DNA from: Chryseobacterium rhizosphaerae
Lineage (GTDB): Bacteria > Bacteroidota > Bacteroidia > Flavobacteriales > Weeksellaceae
DNA: 64,000 nucleotides
NCBI RefSeq assembly: GCF_003385455.1
Contig: NZ_QNUF01000029.1
Coordinates: 1 to 64,000, forward strand
Reading direction: 5' to 3'
Below the pieces are notes generated by a model. That model worked only from the letters and a program-made list of their open reading frames with translations, was not told the DNA's origin and did not search any database. This document shows, in pieces, positions 16,385 through 26,113 of this stretch (positions within the stretch are counted from its first letter, which is position 1; each line of letters opens with the position of its first letter). A program made the position numbers and the translations under genes.

Positions 16385-16533
16385 GACCTTAGCAGAGATG
16401 TTTTATTTGTTTTTACTAGCAAATTTAAAATCCTGTTTGAAATATAATTAGAATCCAAGTATACTAAAATTATATTCTTGACAAAGTAATATTCTTTTTA
16501 ATAAGCTTTTATATGTTTTTTACAAAAAAAATG

Positions 16534-16541
16534 TATATTTG
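16534..16541 (+). promoter_or_regulatory. -7 promoter element of the lysC leader
   Basis: TATATTTG is a perfect TAnnTTTG element. Transcription would start near 16548, only about 11 bases before the leader ATG at 16559. No clear -33 TTTG is seen at the usual distance. Confidence 0.6.
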
Positions 16542-16558
16542 CCCAGCAAAAAAAGAAA

Positions 16559-16615
16559 ATGATATTATCTAACTTAAAAAAGGGAAAGAAACAGTACTTA
16601 CGTCAAACGTCGTGA
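16559..16615 (+). CDS. putative lysine-rich leader peptide of lysC
   Basis: An 18-codon ORF, MILSNLKKGKKQYLRQTS then TGA, lies between the -7 element at 16534 and a strong terminator at 16651, just before aspartate kinase. Four of 18 codons are lysine, arranged as KKGKK, at 16577-16591. Lysine is the end product that feeds back on the downstream enzyme, so this has the form of an attenuation leader: ribosomes stalling at the Lys codons when charged tRNA-Lys is scarce would let transcription pass. GTCGTGA around the stop codon (16609-16615) is exactly complementary to TCACGAC (16663-16669) in the terminator loop and 3' arm. No Shine-Dalgarno is needed in this phylum. Translation is not proven. 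Confidence 0.6.
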   Translation: MILSNLKKGKKQYLRQTS

Positions 16616-16650
16616 GTCATTTTCCTATTGGTTAGAAACTAAATACACAC

Positions 16651-16684
16651 AGGAGCTTGTCATCACGACAAGCTCCTTTTTTTT
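16651..16684 (+). terminator. leader terminator (attenuator) before lysC
   Basis: AGGAGCTTGTC (16651-16661) pairs perfectly over 11 bp with GACAAGCTCCT (16667-16677), 5-base loop, followed by eight T. It ends 27 bases before the lysC start codon and so cannot serve an upstream gene other than the leader. It should stop most transcripts unless overridden. Confidence 0.85.
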
Positions 16685-16711
16685 GAAAAAATTTTAACAA
16701 TTTAATCTATT

Positions 16712-18031
16712 ATGAAAGTATTGAAATTTGGTGGAACTTCGGTAGGAAGCCCAGAAAGGATCGAACAGTTATTACCCATTATCAGATCTCAGGCTTCGGA
16801 CAAACATCTGGTTGTTTTATCAGCCGTTTCCGGTACCACAAACGATTTGGTGAAATTATCGGAGCTGTATGAGAACAAGGATATTGAAGGAGCCTACAAA
16901 CATATTGATGTACTATATGAAAAATATAAAAAATTTGTAAATGAATTATTTAAGACTGAAGCGGGGATTCTGGAAGCTTTATCCTTTATTGATGAAATTT
17001 TTGATCTGTTTTATCAGTTCAAAAATAAAAACTTCACTTCCAGTGCGGAACGTATCATTCTTGCCCAAGGTGAAATTATTTCAACAACTCTGTTTCATTT
17101 ATATTTAAAGGAAAAAGAAATATCGTCCGTATTACTATCAGCATTAGACTTTATGTTGATTGATGAAGATAAAGAGCCCGATATTGACTACATCAGAAAA
17201 CAGGCAGGTCTTGAAATTGCAAAATATCAGGAAGAAATCCTATTTATTACTCAAGGATACATATGCAGAAATGCTCAAGGTGAAATCGATAATCTGCAAA
17301 GGGGAGGTTCTGATTACACAGCTTCATTATTAGGAGCAGCATTGCAGGTAGAAGAAATCCAAATCTGGACGGATATTGATGGATTCCATAATAATGATCC
17401 GAGATATGTTCAGAATACAAAATCTATTGCCAGACTCAGTTTTGATGAAGCGGCAGAACTATCATACTTTGGAGCCAAAATCCTCCATCCACAAAGCGTT
17501 TTCCCTGCAAGAAAATACAATGTTCCTGTAAGATTATTAGATACAATGAATCCTGCTGCAGCCGGAACGTTGATCTCAGGAGAAATAACCAATCAAAATC
17601 AGATTGTAGCAATTGCCGCTAAGGATGGGATCACGGCGATTCGTATTCAATCTTCCCGTATGCTTATGGCTTATGGCTTTTTGAGAAAGGTTTTTGAAGT
17701 TTTTGAACGGTATAAAACACCTATAGATATGATTACTACTTCTGAAGTAGCTGTATCGCTTACAATTGACCAAACGGATAATCTTTCTGAAATTATAAGA
17801 GAATTGAACTCTTTTTCAGCAGTTGAAATTGACAGTGAACAGTCGATCATATGCATTGTCGGAGATTTTAGAAAAAATAATCACGGATATGCAACTATCG
17901 TCTCTGAAGCGCTAAAGCATATTCCAATACGAATGATTTCCTACGGAGGAAGTGAAAATAATATTTCATTATTAGTTCCATCTTTTTTTAGGATAGAGGC
18001 CTTAAGGTCATTGCATAACCGATTGTTTTAG
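16712..18031 (+). CDS. lysC: aspartate kinase (lysine-sensitive type)
   Basis: A 439-residue monofunctional aspartokinase that phosphorylates aspartate, the first step toward lysine, threonine, methionine and diaminopimelate. The kinase domain opens with KFGGTSVGSPER (about 5-16) and contains QGYICRNAQGEIDNLQRGGSDYTA in pieces, with the GGSDYTA nucleotide motif and the TDIDGFHNNDPR loop. The C-terminal ~140 residues form the two ACT domains (VFERYKTPIDMITTSEVAVS). The length matches class III, lysine-inhibited enzymes. It is not fused to homoserine dehydrogenase. Expression appears governed by the leader and terminator just upstream, and a hairpin 280 bases downstream may end the transcript. 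Confidence 0.93.
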   Translation: MKVLKFGGTSVGSPERIEQLLPIIRSQASDKHLVVLSAVSGTTNDLVKLSELYENKDIEGAYKHIDVLYEKYKKFVNELFKTEAGILEALSFIDEIFDLFYQFKNKNFTSSAERIILAQGEIISTTLFHLYLKEKEISSVLLSALDFMLIDEDKEPDIDYIRKQAGLEIAKYQEEILFITQGYICRNAQGEIDNLQRGGSDYTASLLGAALQVEEIQIWTDIDGFHNNDPRYVQNTKSIARLSFDEAAELSYFGAKILHPQSVFPARKYNVPVRLLDTMNPAAAGTLISGEITNQNQIVAIAAKDGITAIRIQSSRMLMAYGFLRKVFEVFERYKTPIDMITTSEVAVSLTIDQTDNLSEIIRELNSFSAVEIDSEQSIICIVGDFRKNNHGYATIVSEALKHIPIRMISYGGSENNISLLVPSFFRIEALRSLHNRLF

Positions 18032-19425
18032 AAAAATGAAGTAAGTAGTGAAGCATTATAGAATGATAGGCAAAAACTGTTTTTTTAGCTATTAGAATTG
18101 TTACTATTGCTTTTGGAAGCAGTCAATGATGAGACATTTCTGAAAAATGATATAAAGCTGGATTCACGAATAATCATATCAAAATATACCACACAAAAAT
18201 ATATTTCTATAAATAGTGATGAGAAGGGCATATACATTGTTAATGTTAAAGCAGGTTTTTAAGACAAACCTTTGTTTAACACATATCACTTTTATATAAA
18301 TTTCATTTATCACCTTCCTCTTTCGGGAGGTTTTTTTATGGAGTAAAGATATCCAAAGCCAAATACGATCTCTAGCTACCATTATTGTAAGAAAGCTGAC
18401 TGATTTTATAATTTAAAATCTGCATAAATTATAAAAGCATAGATATTAAAATGAATGAAGAACTTAATATAATTAATAAAGTAAGAGATAACTTATTTGA
18501 TTTATATTCTGAAATGGGTATTGCTACTTTATTTTTAATCAGAAAAGGAATTATGAGAAAGTAATAGGACAATATGGAAAGGTTTAAAAAGATAGAGAAT
18601 TAACCGTTTTTTTGTTAATAAAGTAAAAGAAGTTAATAAGCTTGAAAGTGAAAATACTTACGTTAATCAAAATTATATCAAGATAAGTTTTTAGAATACA
18701 GTTTTTTCCTTCAATAATATTGTTTTGCGTTAAATGTGCCTCCGCAAGGAAGAAGATTAAATTCCTTTTCCAGTTTCAATCCTTCTTTTGCATAGTAAAT
18801 AGCTTTTTTTGTCCAAAAAAGTATTGTAATTACTTTAATTTTTCTTGATTTTATTATAACAAAAAAATATTCAAGATTTGACTTATATAATAAGTTCAAG
18901 GATGAACCAATTCGTATTAATAGCTTTGTGTTCTGTAGCTTACTGCTTTTAATTTCTTTAAAAAAAAACTTTTTCAATCAATTAAGTATTATTACCAATA
19001 TTAATGATGCTGTATCAACAGATACAATTACGTTGTTGTTTTGCTTTGTAACTATATAAACTTAGCTTATAAATTTATTGTTTTGTGAAAATATAACATT
19101 ATAGTAGTGAAATTGGTGAAAAAAAATGGTGTTTTATTTAGTTTTTGATAATGAAAAATGCGTTTTTTACATTTTTTTCTTAGAGAAAATAAAAAAAAAA
19201 TAAAATCTTCTTATCATAATATTTATTCTTAAAATTAAAATTTTTTTTGGTGCTGATTGATATTGCAATTAATTGTGAATTCATGTCTTATGAAATAAGT
19301 AAGTGTAAAATTAATGATAACCTTATCATAATTTTTATACAATTGATATCATTAAAATTCGATATGTAATGTATTGATAAGCAGTAGATAGTGGAGGATT
19401 TATTTTTTTTATTCAGATGAATTTT
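18032..19425. other. gene-poor AT-rich spacer
   Basis: No gene I can support lies here. It contains one terminator (18312), homopolymer A and T tracts (19184-19250) and short frames that look random, such as a 38-codon ATG frame at 18451 starting MNEELNIINKVRDN and an 88-codon minus-strand frame at 18711-18977 without recognisable features. It separates the amino-acid gene from the sugar locus and may include upstream control DNA of the NUDIX regulator. Confidence 0.5.
18312..18337 (+). terminator. intrinsic terminator in the spacer after lysC
   Basis: ACCTTCC (18312-18318) pairs with GGGAGGT (18325-18331) with one wobble and a 6-base loop, followed by seven T. It could end the lysC transcript 280 bases after the stop codon, or end a small RNA encoded between. 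Confidence 0.7.
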
Positions 19426-19454
19426 TATATTTGTAATGTTACCAAAATGTTAAC
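19426..19454 (+). promoter_or_regulatory. promoter and possible operator of the NUDIX regulator
   Basis: TATATTTG at 19426-19433 is a perfect -7 element. Immediately downstream are two direct copies of ATGTTA 11 bases apart (starting at 19436 and 19447), reaching to within 7 bases of the start codon. Their position over the transcription start is where a self-repressing regulator would bind. A similar TGTTAT pair with 12-base spacing precedes araB at 54283. Confidence 0.45.
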
Positions 19455-19460
19455 GAACTA

Positions 19461-20186
19461 ATGAATCAGAACTTTATCCATACCTATGTCTCTGTAGATT
19501 GTGTTGTCTTTGGATTTGACCATGAAAACCGATTGAATATATTATTAGTACAACGCCATGTTGATGATGTACCGTTAGAAAAACAGATCAAACTTCCAGG
19601 AAGTCTGATTTTCAGTGACGAAGATGTAGATGATGCTGCACAAAGAGTACTTCATGAACTTACGGGGATTAAGAAAATGGTTCTGAAACAATTCAGATGC
19701 TTTGCAGATCCTATGAGAGCAAGCAATCTTCATGATATCAAATGGATGGATCAGGAATACAAACATCATATAGACAGGATCATTACAGTGGCCTATCTTT
19801 CGCTTTGTAAAATAGATCATAAGATCAACAGTACAAAATATGATACTGTAGACTGGTATCCTATTGATGAGGTTCCTGTATTGCCGTTTGATCATAACAA
19901 AATTATCAATGAATCTTTGATGGAGATCAGAAAATGGATTGAATCAGATTTCTCGATTATTTTTGAGCTGCTTCCTAAAAGATTTACTATAAGACAGCTC
20001 TATCAGCTCTATAGTGCTTTAAGTGAAAGAAATATTGATATTAAGAATTTCCATAAAAAAATATCTTCATTCCCCTATATTGTTCCTTTGGATGAAATTC
20101 AAAAAGATGTATCACACCGTGCGGCAAGATATTACAGATTTGACGCTAAGATTTACAAGAAAAACAATACAAAACTTATAAAATAA
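19461..20186 (+). CDS. NUDIX-type transcriptional regulator (AraR/NrtR-like)
   Basis: A 241-residue protein. The N-terminal ~145 residues are a NUDIX fold opening VSVDCVVFGFDHENRLNILL. The NUDIX box is degenerate: GSLIFSDEDVDDAAQRVLHE has lost the R-E-x-x-E-E core, so it is a ligand sensor and not a hydrolase. The C-terminal ~75 residues are a winged helix (ELLPKRFTIRQLYQLYSALS, then NFHKKISSF and AARYYRFD). This is the layout of Bacteroides AraR, a repressor relieved by L-arabinose, and of NrtR. It sits just before xylB with a 16-base gap, so a xylose or arabinose ligand is likely; which one cannot be read from sequence. Confidence 0.85.
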   Translation: MNQNFIHTYVSVDCVVFGFDHENRLNILLVQRHVDDVPLEKQIKLPGSLIFSDEDVDDAAQRVLHELTGIKKMVLKQFRCFADPMRASNLHDIKWMDQEYKHHIDRIITVAYLSLCKIDHKINSTKYDTVDWYPIDEVPVLPFDHNKIINESLMEIRKWIESDFSIIFELLPKRFTIRQLYQLYSALSERNIDIKNFHKKISSFPYIVPLDEIQKDVSHRAARYYRFDAKIYKKNNTKLIK

Positions 20187-20202
20187 TCTCTTTTAAAAAA
20201 TT

Positions 20203-21687
20203 ATGTACTTACTAGGCTATGACATTGGCAGTTCCTCTGTGAAAGTGTGTCTCATTGAGGCATCCAGTGGAAAAGTGATTGCTTCTGAATTTTCTCCCAA
20301 AAAAGAAATGAAAATCACTGCTATAAATCCGGGATGGGCAGAGCAAAACCCAGTTGACTGGTGGATTAATCTGAAATTGGCGCATGAAGCTGTTATGCAT
20401 GAATCCGGAGTACATGCTGAAGATATTAAAGGAATTGGAATTACCTGGCAGATGCATGGTCTGATCCTGGTAGATAAAGACCAGAACCTTTTAAGACCGT
20501 CCATTATCTGGTGTGACAGCCGTGCTGTACCTTATGGCGAAAAAGCTTTCAAAACAATAGGAGAAGAAAAATGCCTCTCTCATCTATTAAATTCACCGGG
20601 AAATTTTACAGCATCAAAGCTTGCATGGGTAAAAGAAAACGAACCTGAAATTTTTGAAAAGATCGATAAAATAATGCTCCCTGGAGACTATATTGCGATG
20701 AGACTCTCAGAGCAGATAGGAATGACCATCGAGGGACTATCGGAAGGAATTTTCTGGGATTTTAAAAACAACTGTATTTCGGAAGATATTATTAATTACT
20801 ATGGAATCCCGAAAAGCTTTTTTCCTGAAATTGTACCTACATTTGGTATTCAGGCAACTGTTTCAAGGACAGCAGCTGAAGAATTAGGCTTAAAAGAAGG
20901 AACGCCCATCTCATACAGAGCAGGAGACCAGCCCAACAATGCTCTTTCCCTGAATGTCTTTAACCCAGGAGAAATTGCCTCTACAGCAGGAACTTCCGGA
21001 GTGGTATACGGAGTTCTCGATCAGCTGGAATATGATAAGTTATCAAGGGTTAATACATTTGCCCATGTCAATTATACATCAGAACAGATCAGGCTGGGAG
21101 TTTTACTTTGTATCAATGGAACTGGAATTTTAAATTCCTGGTTAAAGCATAATTTTGCAACTTCACTTTCTTCTTATGGGGATATGAATGATATGGCTTC
21201 ACTTTCACCTATTGGTTCAAAAGGATTAAGTATTATTCCTTTTGGAAACGGAGCAGAAAGAGTATTGGAAAATAAAGATACAAGTTGCTCTATTCACGGA
21301 ATTAATTTCAATATACATTCTAAAGGAGATATACTGCGTGCGGCGCAGGAAGGTATTGTATTCTCTTATGAATACGGAATGGATATCATGAGAAATATCG
21401 GAATGGATATCCAGATGATCCGTGCAGGAAATGCCAACATGTTTTTAAGTTCTATTTTTCGTCAGTCACTTTCCAGTGTCAGCAATGCAGTTATTGAACT
21501 TTATGATACAGATGGGGCGGTGGGAGCAGCAAGGGCGGCCGGAATGGGAATAGGATTTTATTCAGGTTCCAGAGAAGCGTTTTCTTCACTTGAAAAAATA
21601 GCGGTGATAGAGCCTGAACACGAAAAACAAGAACAATATTTAGAAGCCTATGAAAGGTGGAAACATCATCTTAATGAAATAATCTAG
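20203..21687 (+). CDS. xylB: xylulokinase
   Basis: A 494-residue FGGY-family sugar kinase that converts D-xylulose to xylulose 5-phosphate with ATP. Visible motifs are the N-terminal phosphate loop GYDIGSSSVK (5-14), WQMHG (82-86) which contacts substrate in xylulokinases, RPSIIWCDSRA (98-108) and the catalytic base Asp242 in YRAGDQPNNAL. The C-terminal AGNANMFLSSIFRQ and DTDGAVGAARAAGMG are the second FGGY signature region. It is directly downstream of the regulator and upstream of xylA; a weak hairpin lies between xylB and xylA (21709-21752). Confidence 0.95.
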   Translation: MYLLGYDIGSSSVKVCLIEASSGKVIASEFSPKKEMKITAINPGWAEQNPVDWWINLKLAHEAVMHESGVHAEDIKGIGITWQMHGLILVDKDQNLLRPSIIWCDSRAVPYGEKAFKTIGEEKCLSHLLNSPGNFTASKLAWVKENEPEIFEKIDKIMLPGDYIAMRLSEQIGMTIEGLSEGIFWDFKNNCISEDIINYYGIPKSFFPEIVPTFGIQATVSRTAAEELGLKEGTPISYRAGDQPNNALSLNVFNPGEIASTAGTSGVVYGVLDQLEYDKLSRVNTFAHVNYTSEQIRLGVLLCINGTGILNSWLKHNFATSLSSYGDMNDMASLSPIGSKGLSIIPFGNGAERVLENKDTSCSIHGINFNIHSKGDILRAAQEGIVFSYEYGMDIMRNIGMDIQMIRAGNANMFLSSIFRQSLSSVSNAVIELYDTDGAVGAARAAGMGIGFYSGSREAFSSLEKIAVIEPEHEKQEQYLEAYERWKHHLNEII

Positions 21688-21792
21688 AACAATTACAACA
21701 GCATTTTTCATTCTCTTACTGACTTTTAACAACCAGTGAGAAGGGATTTTTTACGCAAAAAATTAAAATAAATTAAAAATAATCAAATAAAT

Positions 21793-23121
21793 ATGGACAC
21801 TTTAACAGGTACAAAAGAGTTTTTTACGGGTATTGAAAAAATTAAGTTTGAAGGGAAGGATAGCAAGAACCCGTTGGCATTCCGCTATTATGATGCGGAA
21901 AAGATCGTGATGGGAAAACCTATGAAAGACTGGACACGATTTGCGATGGCATGGTGGCACACCCTATGTGCAAACGGAAGCGATCCATTTGGAGGGCCTA
22001 CAATTCATCACCCATGGGATATAGGAAATGATGCTGTAACCAGAGCAATGCATAAGATGGATGCAGGCTTTGAATTCATGTCTAAAATGGGCTTCAATTA
22101 TTACTGCTTCCATGATATCGATCTGGTAGACCCTGCCAACAACTGGAAGGAATATGAGAAAAACCTTCAGGCTATTGTGGAATACGCAAAACAAAAGCAG
22201 CAGGAAACTGGAATTAAGCTTTTATGGGGGACAGCCAATGTTTTCACGCATGAAAGATACATGAACGGAGCCTCAACCAACCCGAATTTTGACGTTTTGG
22301 CCTGTGCAGGAACTCAGGTAAAAAATTCAATAGATGCTACAATAGCACTGGGAGGTGAAAATTATGTTTTCTGGGGTGGAAGAGAAGGATATATGAGTCT
22401 TTTAAATACTGATATGAAACGTGAAAAAGATCATTTGGCCCGTTTCCTTTCTGTGTCAAGAGACTATGCACGTCAACAAGGCTTTAAAGGAACTTTCCTG
22501 ATCGAGCCAAAACCAATGGAGCCTACGAAACACCAGTATGATTATGACTCTGAAACCGTAATAGGATTCCTGAGACATTACGGATTAGACAAAGATTTCA
22601 AACTGAATATTGAGGTTAATCATGCTACATTGGCAGGCCATACGTTCGAACATGAACTTCAGGCTGCTGTTGATGCAGGCCTTTTAGGAAGTATTGATGC
22701 CAACAGAGGCGACTATCAGAACGGCTGGGATACGGATCAGTTCCCGATCGATTATTATGACATGGTTCAGGCATGGCTTGTACTGCTTCCGTCAGGAGGT
22801 CTGGGAACCGGAGGCGTAAACTTTGATGCCAAAATCAGAAGAAACTCTATTGATGCTGAAGATTTATTCATTTCACACATTTCAGGAATGGATGTCTTTG
22901 CCAAAGGTCTTCTTGCAGCAGCTGATATTCTTGAAAATTCAGATTACAAAAAACTGAGAACAGACCGCTACGCATCTTTTGATAAAGGAAATGGAAAAGC
23001 ATTCGAGGATGGCACGCTTACACTGGAAGATCTTCAGAGAATCGCTCACGAAATCGGCGAACCACAGCCAAAAAGCGGAAAACAGGAATTGTTTGAAGCC
23101 ATCGTGAATATGTATATATAA
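21793..23121 (+). CDS. xylA: xylose isomerase
   Basis: A 442-residue class II xylose isomerase, interconverting D-xylose and D-xylulose with two divalent metals. Active-site pieces are FNYYCFHDIDLVDP (catalytic His about 103), NVFTHERYMNG, the metal-binding IEPKPMEPTKHQYD (about 238-251), NIEVNHATLAGHTFEHE and DANRGDYQNGWDTDQFP. All match the class with the ~40-residue N-terminal extension. It feeds xylB. The 94-base gap to susC has AATAAAAGGCT and its complement AGCCTTTTATT flanking some 40 bases, which may end or attenuate the xyl transcript. Confidence 0.97.
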   Translation: MDTLTGTKEFFTGIEKIKFEGKDSKNPLAFRYYDAEKIVMGKPMKDWTRFAMAWWHTLCANGSDPFGGPTIHHPWDIGNDAVTRAMHKMDAGFEFMSKMGFNYYCFHDIDLVDPANNWKEYEKNLQAIVEYAKQKQQETGIKLLWGTANVFTHERYMNGASTNPNFDVLACAGTQVKNSIDATIALGGENYVFWGGREGYMSLLNTDMKREKDHLARFLSVSRDYARQQGFKGTFLIEPKPMEPTKHQYDYDSETVIGFLRHYGLDKDFKLNIEVNHATLAGHTFEHELQAAVDAGLLGSIDANRGDYQNGWDTDQFPIDYYDMVQAWLVLLPSGGLGTGGVNFDAKIRRNSIDAEDLFISHISGMDVFAKGLLAAADILENSDYKKLRTDRYASFDKGNGKAFEDGTLTLEDLQRIAHEIGEPQPKSGKQELFEAIVNMYI

Positions 23122-23215
23122 TGAAAAAATAAAAGGCTTATAAACACTAAGGATTCTTATACACTATAATTATTAAACAGCCTTTTATTCAACAACTAAT
23201 ACTAAAATAATAATT

Positions 23216-26101
23216 ATGAACCGATTTTATTTCAATAAAAGCAATAGAGCGGCACTATTTTTTGCAATGACTTTATTGCCTTCCGGTATAGCATATTCAC
23301 AGGTTAAGAAAGATACAGTAGCTAAAGAAAATAAAATAGATGAAGTTGTTGTGATAGGATATGGAACCCAGAGAAAAGAAGCTGTGACAGGTTCTGTAGC
23401 CACTGTAAAAGGAGATGCCCTGCGTGAAGTACCTTCTGCCAATATTACTCAGGCATTGCAGGGAAGAACGGCTGGGGTCGATATCTCACAGACTTCCACA
23501 AAGCCGGGTGCTGCCATGCAGATCCGTATCAGGGGAACAAGATCTCTGACAGGAGATAATAACCCTCTGATTGTATTGGATGGTATTCCTTTTGTGGGAT
23601 CACTGGGAGATATAAGCTCAAGTGATATCAAAAGTATTGATATCCTGAAAGATGCTTCTGCTACAGCGATCTACGGATCCAGAGGTGCAAACGGGGTTAT
23701 TCTCGTTACCACCAACAGAGGAGCAAAGGGGCAAAAACCCAAATTTTCTTACAATACGTTCACAGGAGTCCAGACCTTGTTCTCAAAATATCCGATGATG
23801 GATGGTCCTAAGTTTGCGCAGCTGCGTGCTTATGCCATTCCTGCGGGAAATACAACACCTTTATATTCAAATGGAGCTGATGAAAATAACGGTGTTAATA
23901 CAGATTGGCAAAGCCTGTATTATAAGCCAGCTATGATGACCAGCCATGATATTGGTGTTTCAGGCGGAACGGAGGGAGGGAATTATAATGTAGGGTTGTC
24001 ATACTTCAAACAAAATGCACTGATTCCTATTCAGAGTTATGAAAGATTTGCCCTGCGAATGGCCATTGACCAACAGGTAGGATCTATCTTTAAATTCGGT
24101 TTTACAACCAATACCAATTATTCCGTCTCGGAAGGAAATGGAGTAAACCCGGGAGCTGTTTTAGGATATTCTCCTATTGCTAATCCTTATAATCCGGACG
24201 GAACCCCGAAAAGAGTTATGAGTACAGCAGGTGGTATCGATCAGACATGGATTTATACAAGGGGAAGCCTGGGAGATAAATATATCGACGAGACTAAGGC
24301 CTTTGCATCCTATAACAATCTTTACGGAGAAGCCAGCCTTCCGATCAAAGGACTGAAATACAGATTAAATATAGGTTTGGATTACCGTACTTCAAACAGT
24401 GGAAATTACTCAGGTGTAGGAGTCTTTAATACGAACCCTTTAGGACCGTCAGCTGCAGGAAGAGGAAATAACCAGACGTACCATTGGGTATTGGAAAACC
24501 TTTTAACCTACGACCGTACATTTGGTAAACATAAGATTAATGCGGTAGGATTATATTCCGCGGAGGGCAATAAGTATACAAGCTCATACATGAGTGCAAA
24601 GAACGTTCCTGCAGATTTTTTCCAGTATTATAATCTTGGGCAGTCACCGCAGGCAGATATTACGGTAAGACCAGAAGACCAGGTGTATTGGAAAACCGGT
24701 TTGCTGTCTGCCATGGGAAGAGTAATGTATACCTATGATAACAAATATATGCTTACGGCAACACTTCGTGCCGACGGATCTTCCAGGCTGGCTCCGGGAA
24801 ATAAATGGCATACCTATCCCGCATTATCATTAGGATGGAATGTTACCAATGAATCCTTCATGCAGAATATTAAGGGTATTAATCTCCTTAAATTCCGGGC
24901 AGGATGGGGGCAGACTTCCAACCAGGCAGTAGAACCATACTCTACAATGGGAAGATTCAACGTGGCACCTTACAATTTTGGAGGGGCTGGAAGTACAGGG
25001 ATTTATGGAAATCAGCCGCCCAACCCGAATTTAGGATGGGAATATTCAAAAACACAAAACTACGGGGTAGATTTCGGAATACTGAACAACCGTCTTACGG
25101 GAAGCGTGGAATATTACAAGACCCATACCTATGACCTGTTGACGCAGAAAAGTCTTCCGGCGACAAGCGGATGGTCTTCCATTGTTTCCAATGTAGCAGA
25201 AACAGAAAATAAAGGAGTTGAAGTTTCCTTAAACGGGGTCATTTTTGATAATCCGGATGGATTTACCTGGGAAGCTGGAGTTAACTTTTATACCAATAAA
25301 AACAAAATTTTATCGCTTGCATCCGGAACACCACGTGATGTCAATAACTTATGGTTTGTAGGACATAATATTAATTCATTATATGATTATCAGTATATCG
25401 GTCTTTGGCAGGCTGGTGACCCTTATCAGAATATTCTGGAGCCGGGAACTGCTGCAGATGTTACAGGATCTATTAAAGTGCTTTACACCGGAGGTTATAA
25501 TGCTGACGGAACGCCGGTAAGAGCAATAGGACCGGATGACAGACAGATATTTGATACAGCACCGAAATTCCAGGGAGGATTTAATATGCGCTTTGCTTAC
25601 AAGAATTTTGAACTGAGCACAGTAGGAGCTTTCCAGCATGGTGGAATTCTGGTAAGTACCATTTATGGATCTGCAAGTTACCTTAACAGATTAACAGGAA
25701 GAGGAAATAATGTGGATGTAGATTATTGGACAGAAGATAATACTGGAGCCTATTTTCCTCGTCCAGGACGTCATTTGAGTGGAGATAATCCGAAATATTC
25801 TTCTACCCTGGCAATGTTTGATGCTTCTTATCTTAAGCTTCGCACCATTACCTTAGGCTATAATGTTAATAAAGATTTTTTAAAGGATTTAAAAATCACC
25901 AGCTTAAGAATTTACTTTACTGTAACCAATCCTGTAGTATTATTCTCTCCTTATCACAAGTTCTCAGGAATGGATCCGGAACCAAACTCTTTTGGAAATG
26001 AAAACCAGGCAGTAAGCGGATATCAAAACCGCCAGCTTGTTATTGGAACCAATAACCCTTCTACAAGAAATTACTTAATGGGACTAAACTTAACCTTTTA
26101 A
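23216..26101 (+). CDS. SusC/RagA-type TonB-dependent outer-membrane transporter
   Basis: A 961-residue outer-membrane importer for oligosaccharides. After a signal peptide come a TonB box-like segment KIDEVVVIGYGTQRK, the plug domain (GSVATVKGDAL through IYGSRGANGVILVTTNRG) and a 22-strand barrel with SusC features (DYRTSNSGNY, NPYNPDGTPK), ending RNYLMGLNLTF. It lacks the usual N-terminal carboxypeptidase-regulatory-like domain, so it is a short SusC. The SusD partner follows after 12 bases. Given the neighbours, the cargo is probably arabino- or glucurono-xylo-oligosaccharides. Confidence 0.95.
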   Translation: MNRFYFNKSNRAALFFAMTLLPSGIAYSQVKKDTVAKENKIDEVVVIGYGTQRKEAVTGSVATVKGDALREVPSANITQALQGRTAGVDISQTSTKPGAAMQIRIRGTRSLTGDNNPLIVLDGIPFVGSLGDISSSDIKSIDILKDASATAIYGSRGANGVILVTTNRGAKGQKPKFSYNTFTGVQTLFSKYPMMDGPKFAQLRAYAIPAGNTTPLYSNGADENNGVNTDWQSLYYKPAMMTSHDIGVSGGTEGGNYNVGLSYFKQNALIPIQSYERFALRMAIDQQVGSIFKFGFTTNTNYSVSEGNGVNPGAVLGYSPIANPYNPDGTPKRVMSTAGGIDQTWIYTRGSLGDKYIDETKAFASYNNLYGEASLPIKGLKYRLNIGLDYRTSNSGNYSGVGVFNTNPLGPSAAGRGNNQTYHWVLENLLTYDRTFGKHKINAVGLYSAEGNKYTSSYMSAKNVPADFFQYYNLGQSPQADITVRPEDQVYWKTGLLSAMGRVMYTYDNKYMLTATLRADGSSRLAPGNKWHTYPALSLGWNVTNESFMQNIKGINLLKFRAGWGQTSNQAVEPYSTMGRFNVAPYNFGGAGSTGIYGNQPPNPNLGWEYSKTQNYGVDFGILNNRLTGSVEYYKTHTYDLLTQKSLPATSGWSSIVSNVAETENKGVEVSLNGVIFDNPDGFTWEAGVNFYTNKNKILSLASGTPRDVNNLWFVGHNINSLYDYQYIGLWQAGDPYQNILEPGTAADVTGSIKVLYTGGYNADGTPVRAIGPDDRQIFDTAPKFQGGFNMRFAYKNFELSTVGAFQHGGILVSTIYGSASYLNRLTGRGNNVDVDYWTEDNTGAYFPRPGRHLSGDNPKYSSTLAMFDASYLKLRTITLGYNVNKDFLKDLKITSLRIYFTVTNPVVLFSPYHKFSGMDPEPNSFGNENQAVSGYQNRQLVIGTNNPSTRNYLMGLNLTF

Positions 26102-26113
26102 AACTGTACTGTC

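Noticed and set aside
18711..18977. Minus-strand 88-codon frame MKKFFFKEIKSS...
   Set aside because: Lysine, isoleucine and phenylalanine rich as expected by chance from AT-rich DNA; no promoter or conserved motif seen.
23122..23215. Inverted repeat AATAAAAGGCT/AGCCTTTTATT between xylA and susC as a terminator
   Set aside because: The loop would be about 40 bases and no T tract follows, so it is too weak to list as a terminator; mentioned under xylA only.
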